In this document: piece after piece, positions 22,401 to 30,200 of the stretch
Numbering within the stretch: position 1 is the stretch's first letter
How the letters are laid out: every line of letters starts with the position of its first letter
Notes under the pieces: model-generated
Databases searched by the model: none
The model's input: the letters and a program-made list of their open reading frames with translations, nothing else
Told to the model about the DNA's origin: nothing
IMG/VR virus record: IMGVR_UViG_3300009093_000003
Location: 1 to 64,000 of that record
Origin: a virus
Length of the DNA stretch: 64,000 nucleotides
Reading direction: 5' to 3' (one strand)
Made by a program: the position numbers and the translations under genes

Positions 22401-23054
22401 TGAGTTTTGAAGCCCCAAGCCTGTAAACATATGGTCAAGGGTATCAACATTTTTTAAGTTTATATTGCCTGTCTTACCAAAGAAAGCCATTTTTGTGAGG
22501 CCGGTAGAATCCTGAAAGTTCCACCTTAACTCCCCCGGTGGTGTTACCGAGGGTGTATTTATTCTTAAAGCCCATCCTCTGAATGCTGTGGTTGATATTA
22601 TACCACCCAACGACCTCAAACCATTGGTGCCCACCAAAACATCAAGCAGATCGCTTGTGGGATGTGCCCCCTGTATCACACCCTGGTTATGAACATATAA
22701 ACCAATACTTTCTGTATTATCTGTGTTTATATTCATAAATGACTTTAACTGTATTGCAGTTGTGGTAGCCAGTGAACCCGGTACTGCGGTATAAGTGCCT
22801 AATACCGTTTGTGGGGTTGGTGAGTTTAAAAGCAACGCCTGTGATTTTAAAGTATAAGGCGCTAAATCCCTTTGCAGCTGCACACTGTCAACATCTTGTG
22901 TCCACCCATACAAAGACCCGTGGTAAGTCCACCAGTTTTTGGTGCTGGGCTCAAAATATTTCGTGTTTGTTGTTATCGGCCCCACCGGCGATATTGGCTG
23001 TGCAAACGCAGCCGCCGATATAAAGAGCAATAAGATAAAGCTTAGTTTTTTCAT
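19410..23054 (-). CDS. Tail fibre/spike with signal-peptide-like N-terminus and pectate-lyase-like domain
   Basis: 1214 aa. The first 19 residues (MKKLSFILLLFISAAAFA, then QP) look exactly like a Sec signal peptide, which is odd for a virion protein. Residues about 20-500 are Thr/Asn/Gly-rich, fibre-like. Around 550 the sequence EWYGALGDNSHDDAPAINAC starts a right-handed beta-helix of the pectate lyase superfamily (Pfam pectate_lyase_3 style). The C-terminal third contains NVTGSTAVPTALTASQVATL, typical of Bacteroidota phage fibres. It probably binds or cuts host surface polysaccharide. Confidence 0.8.
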   Translation of the reverse strand: MKKLSFILLLFISAAAFAQPISPVGPITTNTKYFEPSTKNWWTYHGSLYGWTQDVDSVQLQRDLAPYTLKSQALLLNSPTPQTVLGTYTAVPGSLATTTAIQLKSFMNINTDNTESIGLYVHNQGVIQGAHPTSDLLDVLVGTNGLRSLGGIISTTAFRGWALRINTPSVTPPGELRWNFQDSTGLTKMAFFGKTGNINLKNVDTLDHMFTGLGLQNSLYVWGQVLIPNIGSGTPVGGVGYDANGKLIATGGAPGSVTSVSAGYGMNFTTITTSGAVKADSTVLQTVLNFFPKGDTRWAKLSTTGYVPYNANNGISLTPTSNVYGYNVQNGNFNGLLTSHNLYLTDVTGGSQAQFAASVNGIAGYQPSGFLAMNVNWLNSDTVNVTGNPFYFINPLNATNFYAAGQGGQGYIDLGSQSISPSSTTGRLKIYPDSLNRLSWKNSTYRRTIWVNRAADMTIKAPYRLNPVLADSTDVATSYVPHVAGIAQLQATTSPATTIVVDTVYRGGTFKLVSSSGLVIDNGIIFNSTFGGFYWLRVIDGTYLLPEWYGALGDNSHDDAPAINACIAAANLKKIGVVKLRNVRYKISSSISMLEGVTLEGTSPTANVNAVLGFSGFNASTLVASSSLGSAAVVYDFTTMTNATQPSDANCKNFYIDMALSTAGEGIKFIQPTVGTGGPAMNGVIQSGIDIDNVVVINGKTHGFLIQPNVDGIRFNTDYAYNCAGDGFHILALDTYIETCGGFFCNNGLWTNNTSLRCFNSDFFSNTLVGIYDEGSSNSFIKVFSNYNGHEGILLATGTTTLTANRGDMFEHCIIFGNSETTDNTYADVNINSYSGVGISAYFQFCQFSNSAVAANKPAWSVYTDNKPLNLVISTCSGTLNGLSASATGTLSPNVQQYAVLPAYSQGNGFLGNTSTTLTVNSTAPVISAGNYFITNNSSTTVIANFSGGKTGQIFYVLINDPAISQGALANTSFNFTGNISGGLALANQRTANGQLYAFVCTDGTHYYCTGTPDLNDNTVAINALTVNSLGAGVAHFNSSHVMSSSQVVNGDLGGNAVTYAKIQTQANNTILGNVTGSTAVPTALTASQVATLIASAAPSTIALTQASNDLTAQTTAGNVTTFTVGSSTATFNISAYLNVTAIATDVIQVQVTYTDENNTSQTVSYTTLNSIADSNYNPVTIRAKNGTVITVKTNLTVGAGSVTYDAGARITQL

Positions 23055-23066
23055 TTTCTTTAAAAA

Positions 23067-23630
23067 TTAAGGTTGCACACCTGAAATTAAAATATAGCCT
23101 GTCGTTGCTATAGGGTACCCCCATGTAATTGAAACAATACCGCTTGTTGGATTCCCTGGCGTAGCATAAACATAGTCCGGCGCTGTGCCGTTATCCGGCG
23201 TAAAGCCGCCTAAGCCGTCAGCAACAAATATTTGAACGTAAGGCGTATTCCCGAAACGTGAGTAATAGGCCGTTTGATATGACAGTAAAGCAACTGTGGT
23301 TTGATTTGTAAACGGAAAAGTATCACTATTAACTATTGAACCGGTTGTTGTCACATCAATGATTACTCCCGGATTTTGAGCGTTAGGATCAATAGAACCA
23401 CCTGCATACTGCCCCACAAAGGCGCTTAAACACGCATAGGCTGCTTGAAATGTTGCAGACGAAGTATCACCCAGCGAATATCTGTTTTGTACCGCTAATA
23501 CGCTCCTGTTGCCCTTAATAGCAGTATCCCAATTAACATTCAATGCCCCGTTCTGTAAAGCGGTATTATAACCTAAAACAAGGTTAGCAATTTTCAGTTG
23601 ACCAGTTAATATTTCGTCACTTACTGCCAT
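23067..23630 (-). CDS. Probable tail-associated protein, 187 aa
   Basis: Helical N-terminal half, then a beta-rich Gly/Thr-rich C-terminus (YYSRFGNTPYVQIFVADGLGGF..., GIVSITWGYPIATTGYILISG). The ending looks like a small Ig-like or carbohydrate-binding module. It is placed just upstream of the fibre gene in a tight row (2-13 base gaps), which suggests a fibre attachment or accessory protein. Confidence 0.6.
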   Translation of the reverse strand: MAVSDEILTGQLKIANLVLGYNTALQNGALNVNWDTAIKGNRSVLAVQNRYSLGDTSSATFQAAYACLSAFVGQYAGGSIDPNAQNPGVIIDVTTTGSIVNSDTFPFTNQTTVALLSYQTAYYSRFGNTPYVQIFVADGLGGFTPDNGTAPDYVYATPGNPTSGIVSITWGYPIATTGYILISGVQP

Positions 23631-23631
23631 A

Positions 23632-24111
23632 TCACATTAATTGAGAAACTATATTTTGATTGACCCAATAATTAGCCATAATTATACAGGCGTTTGCCGA
23701 GGCAGCGCCTGCCAACCCTGCAAGGTTAAACCTCAATGCAGCCTGTAGTGACAACTGGCTTTTTTCAAGGTTACAGTTATTCCCCTGGCAACCGCAATTC
23801 GTTGCATTGAATTGTGCAAGATAGGCGTTCCAGTAATATCCCTGTGCCACTATGTACACCGTTGTGACCCACGGCGACCCCGAAACGTTATCGGTTACGG
23901 TACATACAAATTTTAACCAAACATCTGCCGGAAACGTATAGGTAGCCGTCAGGGTTGAACCCATATTTATCGTTTGCAATAAAGTTCCTGCTGAATTGTA
24001 AATGGTGAGTATGCGGGAACTAACAACCCCGTAACTTCCTGTATCTGTATAAATAATACTACCGCCAGTGAGGCTGTTTTCTACTGCGGTTCCACTTGGT
24101 GTACTCGGCAT
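23632..24111 (-). CDS. Probable structural protein, 159 aa
   Basis: Beta-rich N-terminus (SYGVVSSRILTIYNSAGTLL..., YTFPADVWLKFVCTVTDN) and helical Cys-containing C-terminus with CGCQGNNC. No family recognised. One base from the next structural gene. Confidence 0.55.
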   Translation of the reverse strand: MPSTPSGTAVENSLTGGSIIYTDTGSYGVVSSRILTIYNSAGTLLQTINMGSTLTATYTFPADVWLKFVCTVTDNVSGSPWVTTVYIVAQGYYWNAYLAQFNATNCGCQGNNCNLEKSQLSLQAALRFNLAGLAGAASANACIIMANYWVNQNIVSQLM

Positions 24112-24123
24112 GGTTTAAATCAT

Positions 24124-24750
24124 TTAATGGTAGTACAAGGCGTATAGACTGCTGCCGGTTAAAGGCGGCGCTACAGTGGTAATCACATTACCAGCCACCG
24201 TAAAATCAATATTGTAAATTAAAAATACAGTTGGCTGCGTAGACGGTGATGGTGTGTAAATCAACGCTATAGCACCCTTAATAGGCGTATTGGCTAAAGT
24301 AAAAGTTTGATTGCTGCCATTGATTGCACCGGTTGGTATTTCACTGGAAACCAATGTACCAATAACTCCCGCCGAAGCCGATGCTTGTTTTTGCTGCAAA
24401 GATAGCTGCGATTGCGTTACCGGTATTTCAAGCATAACATTTAAAGTATCACTATTAGCTGCGCTGGCCGGAAGATTATTAATACCCCAAACAAATACCG
24501 GTAAGCCATTTGATCTGAACCAGGCAAACTCGTTGTCATTTGGTAAACCTATGGATCCCGGATGCGTGGTGTCGTAAATTTCTTTCAATGAACTTACATC
24601 CAACGGAAAATTATTTACGCCCGAAATGATTAACACCTTGCTAACCACATCCATATTTACTTGGTAGATATCGTTAGAACTTGAAATTAGCACTTCCAAA
24701 ATAGCCTCCTTTTTTATTTGTAAAGATAAATCTTTTTCGTAAATTAGCAT
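24124..24750 (-). CDS. Probable structural protein, 208 aa
   Basis: The N-terminus is a compact alpha-beta segment. The C-terminal part (SSEIPTGAINGSNQTFTLANT...TPSPSTQPTVFLIYNIDFTV) resembles receptor-binding or fibre-tip modules seen in phages, of the type 'iPtGaiNGsNttFtla'. First gene of the fibre group after the HNH insertion at 24824. Host-binding role is inference. Confidence 0.6.
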   Translation of the reverse strand: MLIYEKDLSLQIKKEAILEVLISSSNDIYQVNMDVVSKVLIISGVNNFPLDVSSLKEIYDTTHPGSIGLPNDNEFAWFRSNGLPVFVWGINNLPASAANSDTLNVMLEIPVTQSQLSLQQKQASASAGVIGTLVSSEIPTGAINGSNQTFTLANTPIKGAIALIYTPSPSTQPTVFLIYNIDFTVAGNVITTVAPPLTGSSLYALYYH

Positions 24751-24761
24751 ATAAAATAAAA

Positions 24762-24778
24762 ACGCTGTTGCAGAGCGT
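24762..24778 (-). terminator. Weak hairpin upstream of gene 24750
   Basis: Minus strand ACGCT, seven-base loop, AGCGT and a T-rich tail. A five-base stem is weak, so it may only attenuate. Confidence 0.3.
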
Positions 24779-24823
24779 ATCGAAAATATTAATTGTCCTG
24801 TTTTGGTGTCATAACTGCAACTT

Positions 24824-25375
24824 ATGATTTCCGAAATGGGACTTTTAAATTTTATGCCAAAGAGGCTTTTACCAATAGAAGAAATACTTAAATCTAAGTA
24901 TAAAGAAAACCTTGAAACAGGGTGTTGGGAGTGGTTAGCCGGAAAGAATAAAGCAGGCTATGGAGTGATAGGTCACAACCATACTCCATATTTAGCACAC
25001 AGATTGTCATATATCATCAATATTGGAGAAATTCCTAACGGGTTACTGGTCTGCCATAAGTGCGATAACCCACCATGTATAAATCCAGATCACTTATTCT
25101 TAGGTACACCTAAAGATAATGAAGCGGACGCCCGTAACAAAGGCAGGAAAAGAGCGAAAGAACACCCAAGCCTTGAATGTTATAAGTGCGGTTGTCGTTG
25201 CGACGATTGTAAAAGATTAGAATACGAAAGAAAAAAGAAAGCAAGGTTAAAAAACCCCGAAGTATTTAGTGAAAGAGGAAAAAAGTACTACAAAAATAAT
25301 AAAGACAAGGCCAGTGCTTATGGGAAAGAATACTATCTGCGAAATAAGGAAATAGTAAAAAAAAAGAAGTGTTGA
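24824..25375 (+). CDS. HNH endonuclease inserted against the late operon
   Basis: 183 aa, opposite in direction to all neighbours. The core [61 protein letters not shown] is that of HNH_3-type homing nucleases; a basic C-terminus with [10 protein letters not shown] and several Lys-rich helices probably binds DNA. Start uncertain (24824 or internal ATG 24854). Free-standing HNH genes of this kind behave as selfish elements. Confidence 0.85.
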   Translation: MISEMGLLNFMPKRLLPIEEILKSKYKENLETGCWEWLAGKNKAGYGVIGHNHTPYLAHRLSYIINIGEIPNGLLVCHKCDNPPCINPDHLFLGTPKDNEADARNKGRKRAKEHPSLECYKCGCRCDDCKRLEYERKKKARLKNPEVFSERGKKYYKNNKDKASAYGKEYYLRNKEIVKKKKC

Positions 25376-25395
25376 GAATAGAAGGATAAGAAACG

Positions 25396-26667
25396 CTAAA
25401 AAGAAACTCCTATCTTAATGCCTTTGTCAATTTCTTTTTGAATTTCTGAAACTGTGGCGCAGGTTACTTTTACTCGGTAACCCTTTATCTGATCGGCCAC
25501 TTTATTTATTTTAGTAGCGCAATCTTCCAGTGAGTTTCCCGTCATCACCACAACCCCTACACAATCGTTTTTATCTATGGTATTTGGTACGACGTAGTAG
25601 ATTTCATCCACAATTGTATAATTACGCAGTTTAATCCATTTAGCCACCTCTTTAGGGAACGATATGCCCACCCAATGCTCCATAGCAAAATCACATGTAA
25701 TAACTAAGGTCATCGCAAAAGGTTCAGAATATTCCGCATCTAAAAACTCGCCGTTCCCACCAGACCATAGTATTTCTGAAAAATTACTTATCCACTCATA
25801 ATAAGCCTCACTTACTGGCGATGGTTGTCTACAGCAGCAATCAGTAACGTAACCGACACCCTTCTGGGTCACCCTCATTTCCGCACTGAAAAAATTTCGA
25901 TAGTTATTTATTTTAAGTGTTTCAGATATTTTAGTATTAAAATCCTTTATCGGTTCAAATAAAGTGCTGTATGGCTTTATCTTAGCTGCCCAACCCATAT
26001 CCTTAACCTCAAAACCAACCGCCACCTTAGATGGGTATTTACCTCCCACCGTGTAAAGATCGGCAGCCAACTCAATTCCGTCGATAGGTGAAAATACCGA
26101 AAAATCTAAAAGGTTCTTTACGGGGCCTAATTCACCTTCCAATTTGTCAAGCAGAGGGGACACTAAATCATAACTGGCGCTGTGAAAAGTTTCTATCGTC
26201 CCCCTAAATTGCGATACTTTCACATACACATTCTCGTGTTTTTGGAGGTACTTTCTCAAGTCGTCTAAGCCATGAACCTCTGCGTATTCCGGTACAGGTA
26301 ATCCCAACTCTTTAAAGTATTCCAACGTTTCAACACGTTCAAGTTCTAAAGCATCTGCCTTTCCGCTTGCCCATACACGCTTGCCAATTGAAATAAGGTA
26401 ATCGGACCAATCAGAAAAACCGCAGTCCGGGAAAACAAATAGATCAACCGCGTCAATATAATTCCAAAAGTCGTTTACTTTTTCAACGCCCTCTGTTTCA
26501 AGCAAGCCCTCCCCGATTTGCGCGTCATTGAATTTAGGGAAAGCAGTGCGCCAAAATGGGTCGTGGTAGTAAACGTGTTTAAAGTCACGCGCAAGCCGCT
26601 CCGCCACTTTCATGTACATACCTGGCGCCACCACCATTGCTGTTTTTGTCCCTAAATACTCTGCCAT
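25396..26667 (-). CDS. ATP-grasp-like protein, 423 aa
   Basis: ATG 26667 starts four bases after the small membrane gene. The N-terminal domain (GTKTAMVVAPGMYMKVAERLARDFKHVYYHD, DLFVFPDCGFSDWSDYL, GKRVWASGKADALELER) resembles the PurD-like N-domain. The central LGLPVPEYAEVHGLDDLRKY and NVYVKVSQFRGT fit the ATP-grasp ATP-binding lysine region, with later conserved D/E residues (DGIELAADLY, FFSAEMRV, YVTDCCCRQPSP). ATP-grasp enzymes join an acyl phosphate to an amine or thiol. The substrate is unknown; a location in the late operon points to modification of a virion or cell-surface component (inference). Confidence 0.65.
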   Translation of the reverse strand: MAEYLGTKTAMVVAPGMYMKVAERLARDFKHVYYHDPFWRTAFPKFNDAQIGEGLLETEGVEKVNDFWNYIDAVDLFVFPDCGFSDWSDYLISIGKRVWASGKADALELERVETLEYFKELGLPVPEYAEVHGLDDLRKYLQKHENVYVKVSQFRGTIETFHSASYDLVSPLLDKLEGELGPVKNLLDFSVFSPIDGIELAADLYTVGGKYPSKVAVGFEVKDMGWAAKIKPYSTLFEPIKDFNTKISETLKINNYRNFFSAEMRVTQKGVGYVTDCCCRQPSPVSEAYYEWISNFSEILWSGGNGEFLDAEYSEPFAMTLVITCDFAMEHWVGISFPKEVAKWIKLRNYTIVDEIYYVVPNTIDKNDCVGVVVMTGNSLEDCATKINKVADQIKGYRVKVTCATVSEIQKEIDKGIKIGVSF

Positions 26668-26671
26668 AACT

Positions 26672-26833
26672 TTAAATAAACCACCAACAAATACCGGCGA
26701 TTGAAGCCAATAATGTAATTGCAACTATAAATTTAAATACCGATTTCAAACCTTCGGATTTTGTTGTAATAAGTGCCAAATATAACAGTATTGCGACTAT
26801 GCTTTCTATACATATTTTGGCTATGATTATCAC
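26672..26833 (-). CDS. Small two-helix membrane protein, 53 aa
   Basis: GTG start overlaps the stop of the gene at 26830 (GTGA), and the frame ends four bases before the ATP-grasp-like start. Two hydrophobic segments (SIVAILLYLALITT, FIVAITLLASIAGICWWFI) flank a short basic loop. The precise fit between neighbours supports it. Function unknown. Confidence 0.55.
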   Translation of the reverse strand: MIIIAKICIESIVAILLYLALITTKSEGLKSVFKFIVAITLLASIAGICWWFI

Positions 26834-27261
26834 AACGCGTAAATTTCATCTTCGTACTCTTTCCAGCTAACTTTTGCCGAAGCAATCACCGCCATTTCCA
26901 CTGATGTAGCGATAAGGTGCTGATCGCGATAGGGACAATCTACGGCCATTCCTGGTTCTTCTTCGTCATCAACCTCACCACGTTTTCGCTTTTCCTCAAA
27001 TTCAAAATCAAATTTATCAACATCCTCAAAAGTTACTTTTCCTTCATGGCGCAATAGTGCCATTTCAGTAAGCTCATGTATCAACACAGCCATTGCATGT
27101 ATTTCTACCTTCATTTGGCTTATACGTATTTGTAATACGCCGTCAACATCAAAAAAATAGTCGCCTACGGTTTCGTACCGTTGCTGATGGTGTGGGATAA
27201 ACTCAATATTAATTTTGGTCAACATTGGTTTCTTGGTAATTCTTGGTTTATAATCTGCCAT
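26830..27261 (-). CDS. Hypothetical protein with HELTE motif, 143 aa
   Basis: Contains AMAVLIHELTEMALLRHEG, where His-Glu-x-x-Glu and a following His could bind a metal as in zincin-like proteins. A later DCPYRDQHLIATSVEM motif is also His/Asp-rich. The central segment is strongly acidic (EEKRKRGEVDDEEEPG). No named family. Located between the 1807-aa protein and the ATP-grasp-like gene. Confidence 0.6.
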   Translation of the reverse strand: MADYKPRITKKPMLTKINIEFIPHHQQRYETVGDYFFDVDGVLQIRISQMKVEIHAMAVLIHELTEMALLRHEGKVTFEDVDKFDFEFEEKRKRGEVDDEEEPGMAVDCPYRDQHLIATSVEMAVIASAKVSWKEYEDEIYAL

Positions 27262-27266
27262 AATCT

Positions 27267-30200
27267 TTATTTATTTATCTGCATTGCGGGATCGACCACA
27301 ACTGACCTCCCTTTTTCATCAACATTCTTACTTGCAAAGGGCACCCCGCTTTCAAGTTTTTGAATTACATATCTCATCTTCCCTTTTTTAATATTAGGCT
27401 CCCTTTGTTTAGGATCAATAAGTTTAGCAAGTTGCTGCATTGCTGCAGGTTCAACTTCTCCTTTTAATGTTTCTGCACCAAATTTAGTTAAAGCATTTAA
27501 ATTTGTAATGTGCTGTGTCAAGCTAACCAGCCGCTTTATTTCCTCTGCCTGTGGCACACGGTATGCAAGTCCGCTAATCGTTGCCAACCCGGCAGCGCCT
27601 ATAGCATCATCGTGTTTGCCAAACTTAGTTAATAATTGCCTAAAACTTGCGCCAACCTGCGCCGCAAGAAATACCGGGTGCTCGGTTAAAAATTCAGGCA
27701 TCTCTACGCCAAATACCTTTACCTTATTAAAACCAGTCTCTCCAGGTTTTTTTTTATGGCCTGGTTGATAAAACCCGCCAAATGCCTGCGGGTTAAAAAA
27801 GCCAAGCAATAATGCGGCTCCGCCGACGCTGCCTTTTTTTAGATGTTCAAGTATTATATCCGCTTCTTCGGGCTCCAAGTTATCAAATCCCTTTAACATA
27901 GCCCTGCTAAGCCGTGCGATCCCTGATACCGACCCGAATGAGTATTTAGCGCCTTCAAGCACAATATTGGTAGGCACCTTTACAAAAGGTAGTAAAATAC
28001 GAAAGGCGGCTGCTGCTGTTCTTGCTGTAGATGATTTGCTCTTTTCAAGTTTACCAACTGCATTTTCATAAATAGATGATAGTTCGTTGTCGCCCATAAA
28101 AATAGCCCTATCGCCGTCTTTATAAGCACCTAACCTGTTTTGAGCATCAATAACCGGGTCAAGCGGGTCGAGGCCAGCGCGTATCGCCTTTGCCGCACGT
28201 TTGGCATACGACAACTCAAATGCAAAGCGTTTTATCGGAGCTTTTATAGCGCTGTGCAGGTGCCCGAAAAATTCTTTGGCCTCTGACGGCAGGTTAGCGC
28301 CGCGCTCTTTGTATAATGCCGTAAGGTTGCTGCCCCCTTGCGATAGTTCCTGCCACGCATCTTTCATACCTATGGTTGCTGCCCTGGCATACGCCTGCGA
28401 TATGGAACCTACGCTTCCGGTTAAATCCGCGGCTTGTTTCAATTCAGAACGGGATACACTCCCTTCAATTTTTGATAGCTTTGATATTTTTGGCAAAATA
28501 GCCGACCATCCCTTACCAATTGCTTCTGTAAACGGTTTTATACCGGCTGTTACAATACCCGTGGCCGCCAATTTGCCTAATACGGTAACGGAAGCAAGTT
28601 TTGCCTGCCTGCCGTAACGTACGGCTATATCAACCGCTTTCCTGTTCCATGATTTTTTGCTGTTTTCAATATCGTTGATTTTTTTGTTTATCCGTTGCTG
28701 CTCCCGGTTAATTTCAGCCCGGATATTCAAATAATCAACGTCAACTAATATTTTCTTAAAAACTTTTTTCTCATAGTTTTCATCTTTAAGGTTAGCAAGT
28801 TTGGTCTTTTGTAATTTCTTTGCACGGCTAAGCCTTAACTCGTTTTGTTCCCGCAGATAATCATTGAAGCCATCTGCAACCACTGGGATAATATCGTCTT
28901 TAGTTATTCCATCAAGATGATCTTTAAGGTCATTGTAAATTTTATCGGCAACCTGTGCGATAGATATAGCACCATCCAAAACATAGTTTCGCGCCAGCTT
29001 AGTTAACGGCACAATCATTTCAACTGGGATTTTATTAGCCCCGGCAGATGAACGTGCTTTTTTGGCGATTAAATGAAGATCAGCCAATATCCCTTCCCGT
29101 TCTTTGCGCAATGATGCTTTGGTTATCTCCCGTTTTGCATTACGTTCCTCGCTTTCTGCAACCAGCTTAACTTTTGATACGGTTGTTTTATCCTGTAGTT
29201 TACGTATTTCTTCTTCCCGGTCAGCAAGTTTATTTTCCAGCTCCTCAATACGTTTTGTTCGTTTAATCAATTCAGCCTCATCCCTTGCGTCCAATGGCTC
29301 CATATTATTTGCCATCTTTGCCCGCCGCAAGATATTAACCCGCGTATAATCTTCGTCAAGCGCCCCCTGGCGGTCGCCCAACGCCCGGCCTGTTTCGTTA
29401 CCGGCTATTTCGGTTGCCTGCCTGTTTAGTTCAATTAAATCCTCATTACGGGCATACTCAATTTGATTATTGGCAATATTATCAGGATTACTCTCACTAT
29501 CTTTAAATAAAGCCCGTTGTTTAGCGTTTAACTTTGCTTTATGATAACGTAACGCAGATTGCTCCTCGGCGGTTATGGGACGTGGATTATCAATCAAATC
29601 TTTCGCAAATTTATCGGGGTTCATATCGCCGCTATCCACAAGGCGCTTGCCTTCCGCTTCTATTTCCTCACGGGTTTTATGTGTCCTGTCAATGCTTTTA
29701 CCGCGCTCCGCCTCAACATCAGCATTCCTCACCCCGGTTGGCTCACTCGTTTCTATTTTTGAAATATCTTCGGGCTTACCACCTGATTTTTCCCATAGGT
29801 GCTGTAAATGTTCGCGTATCTTTTCGCCAACCTCATCGATAAGCGTTTTGGCAAATTGTTTAAACTCACCTTTGGCCTCTTTAAAAATAAGTCCGGCATA
29901 CTCATAAAATTCTTTATCAAACAATTCCTTTCCGGGAACGCCGGTACGAAAAGTGCCGCTAAACTTTTTACGCAGTTCTACGCGCCGTGCTTCTTCGTCG
30001 GCTGTAAGGATTGGCTTATCCGGTTTCTTAAAAGTTGCTTTGCTCTTTGGGCTTTTGCCTCTTTCAGCGCTTTCGCCTGGTGGATCTTTTCCAGCATTTC
30101 CAACGCCGTCATTTTCGGGTTGTTGAATAGCTTTCTCATCAGTTGAAGCTTTCGCAGGTTTTTGGCTGCCGCTGTTTCGTTCTTCGTGTTCATCTTTCAG

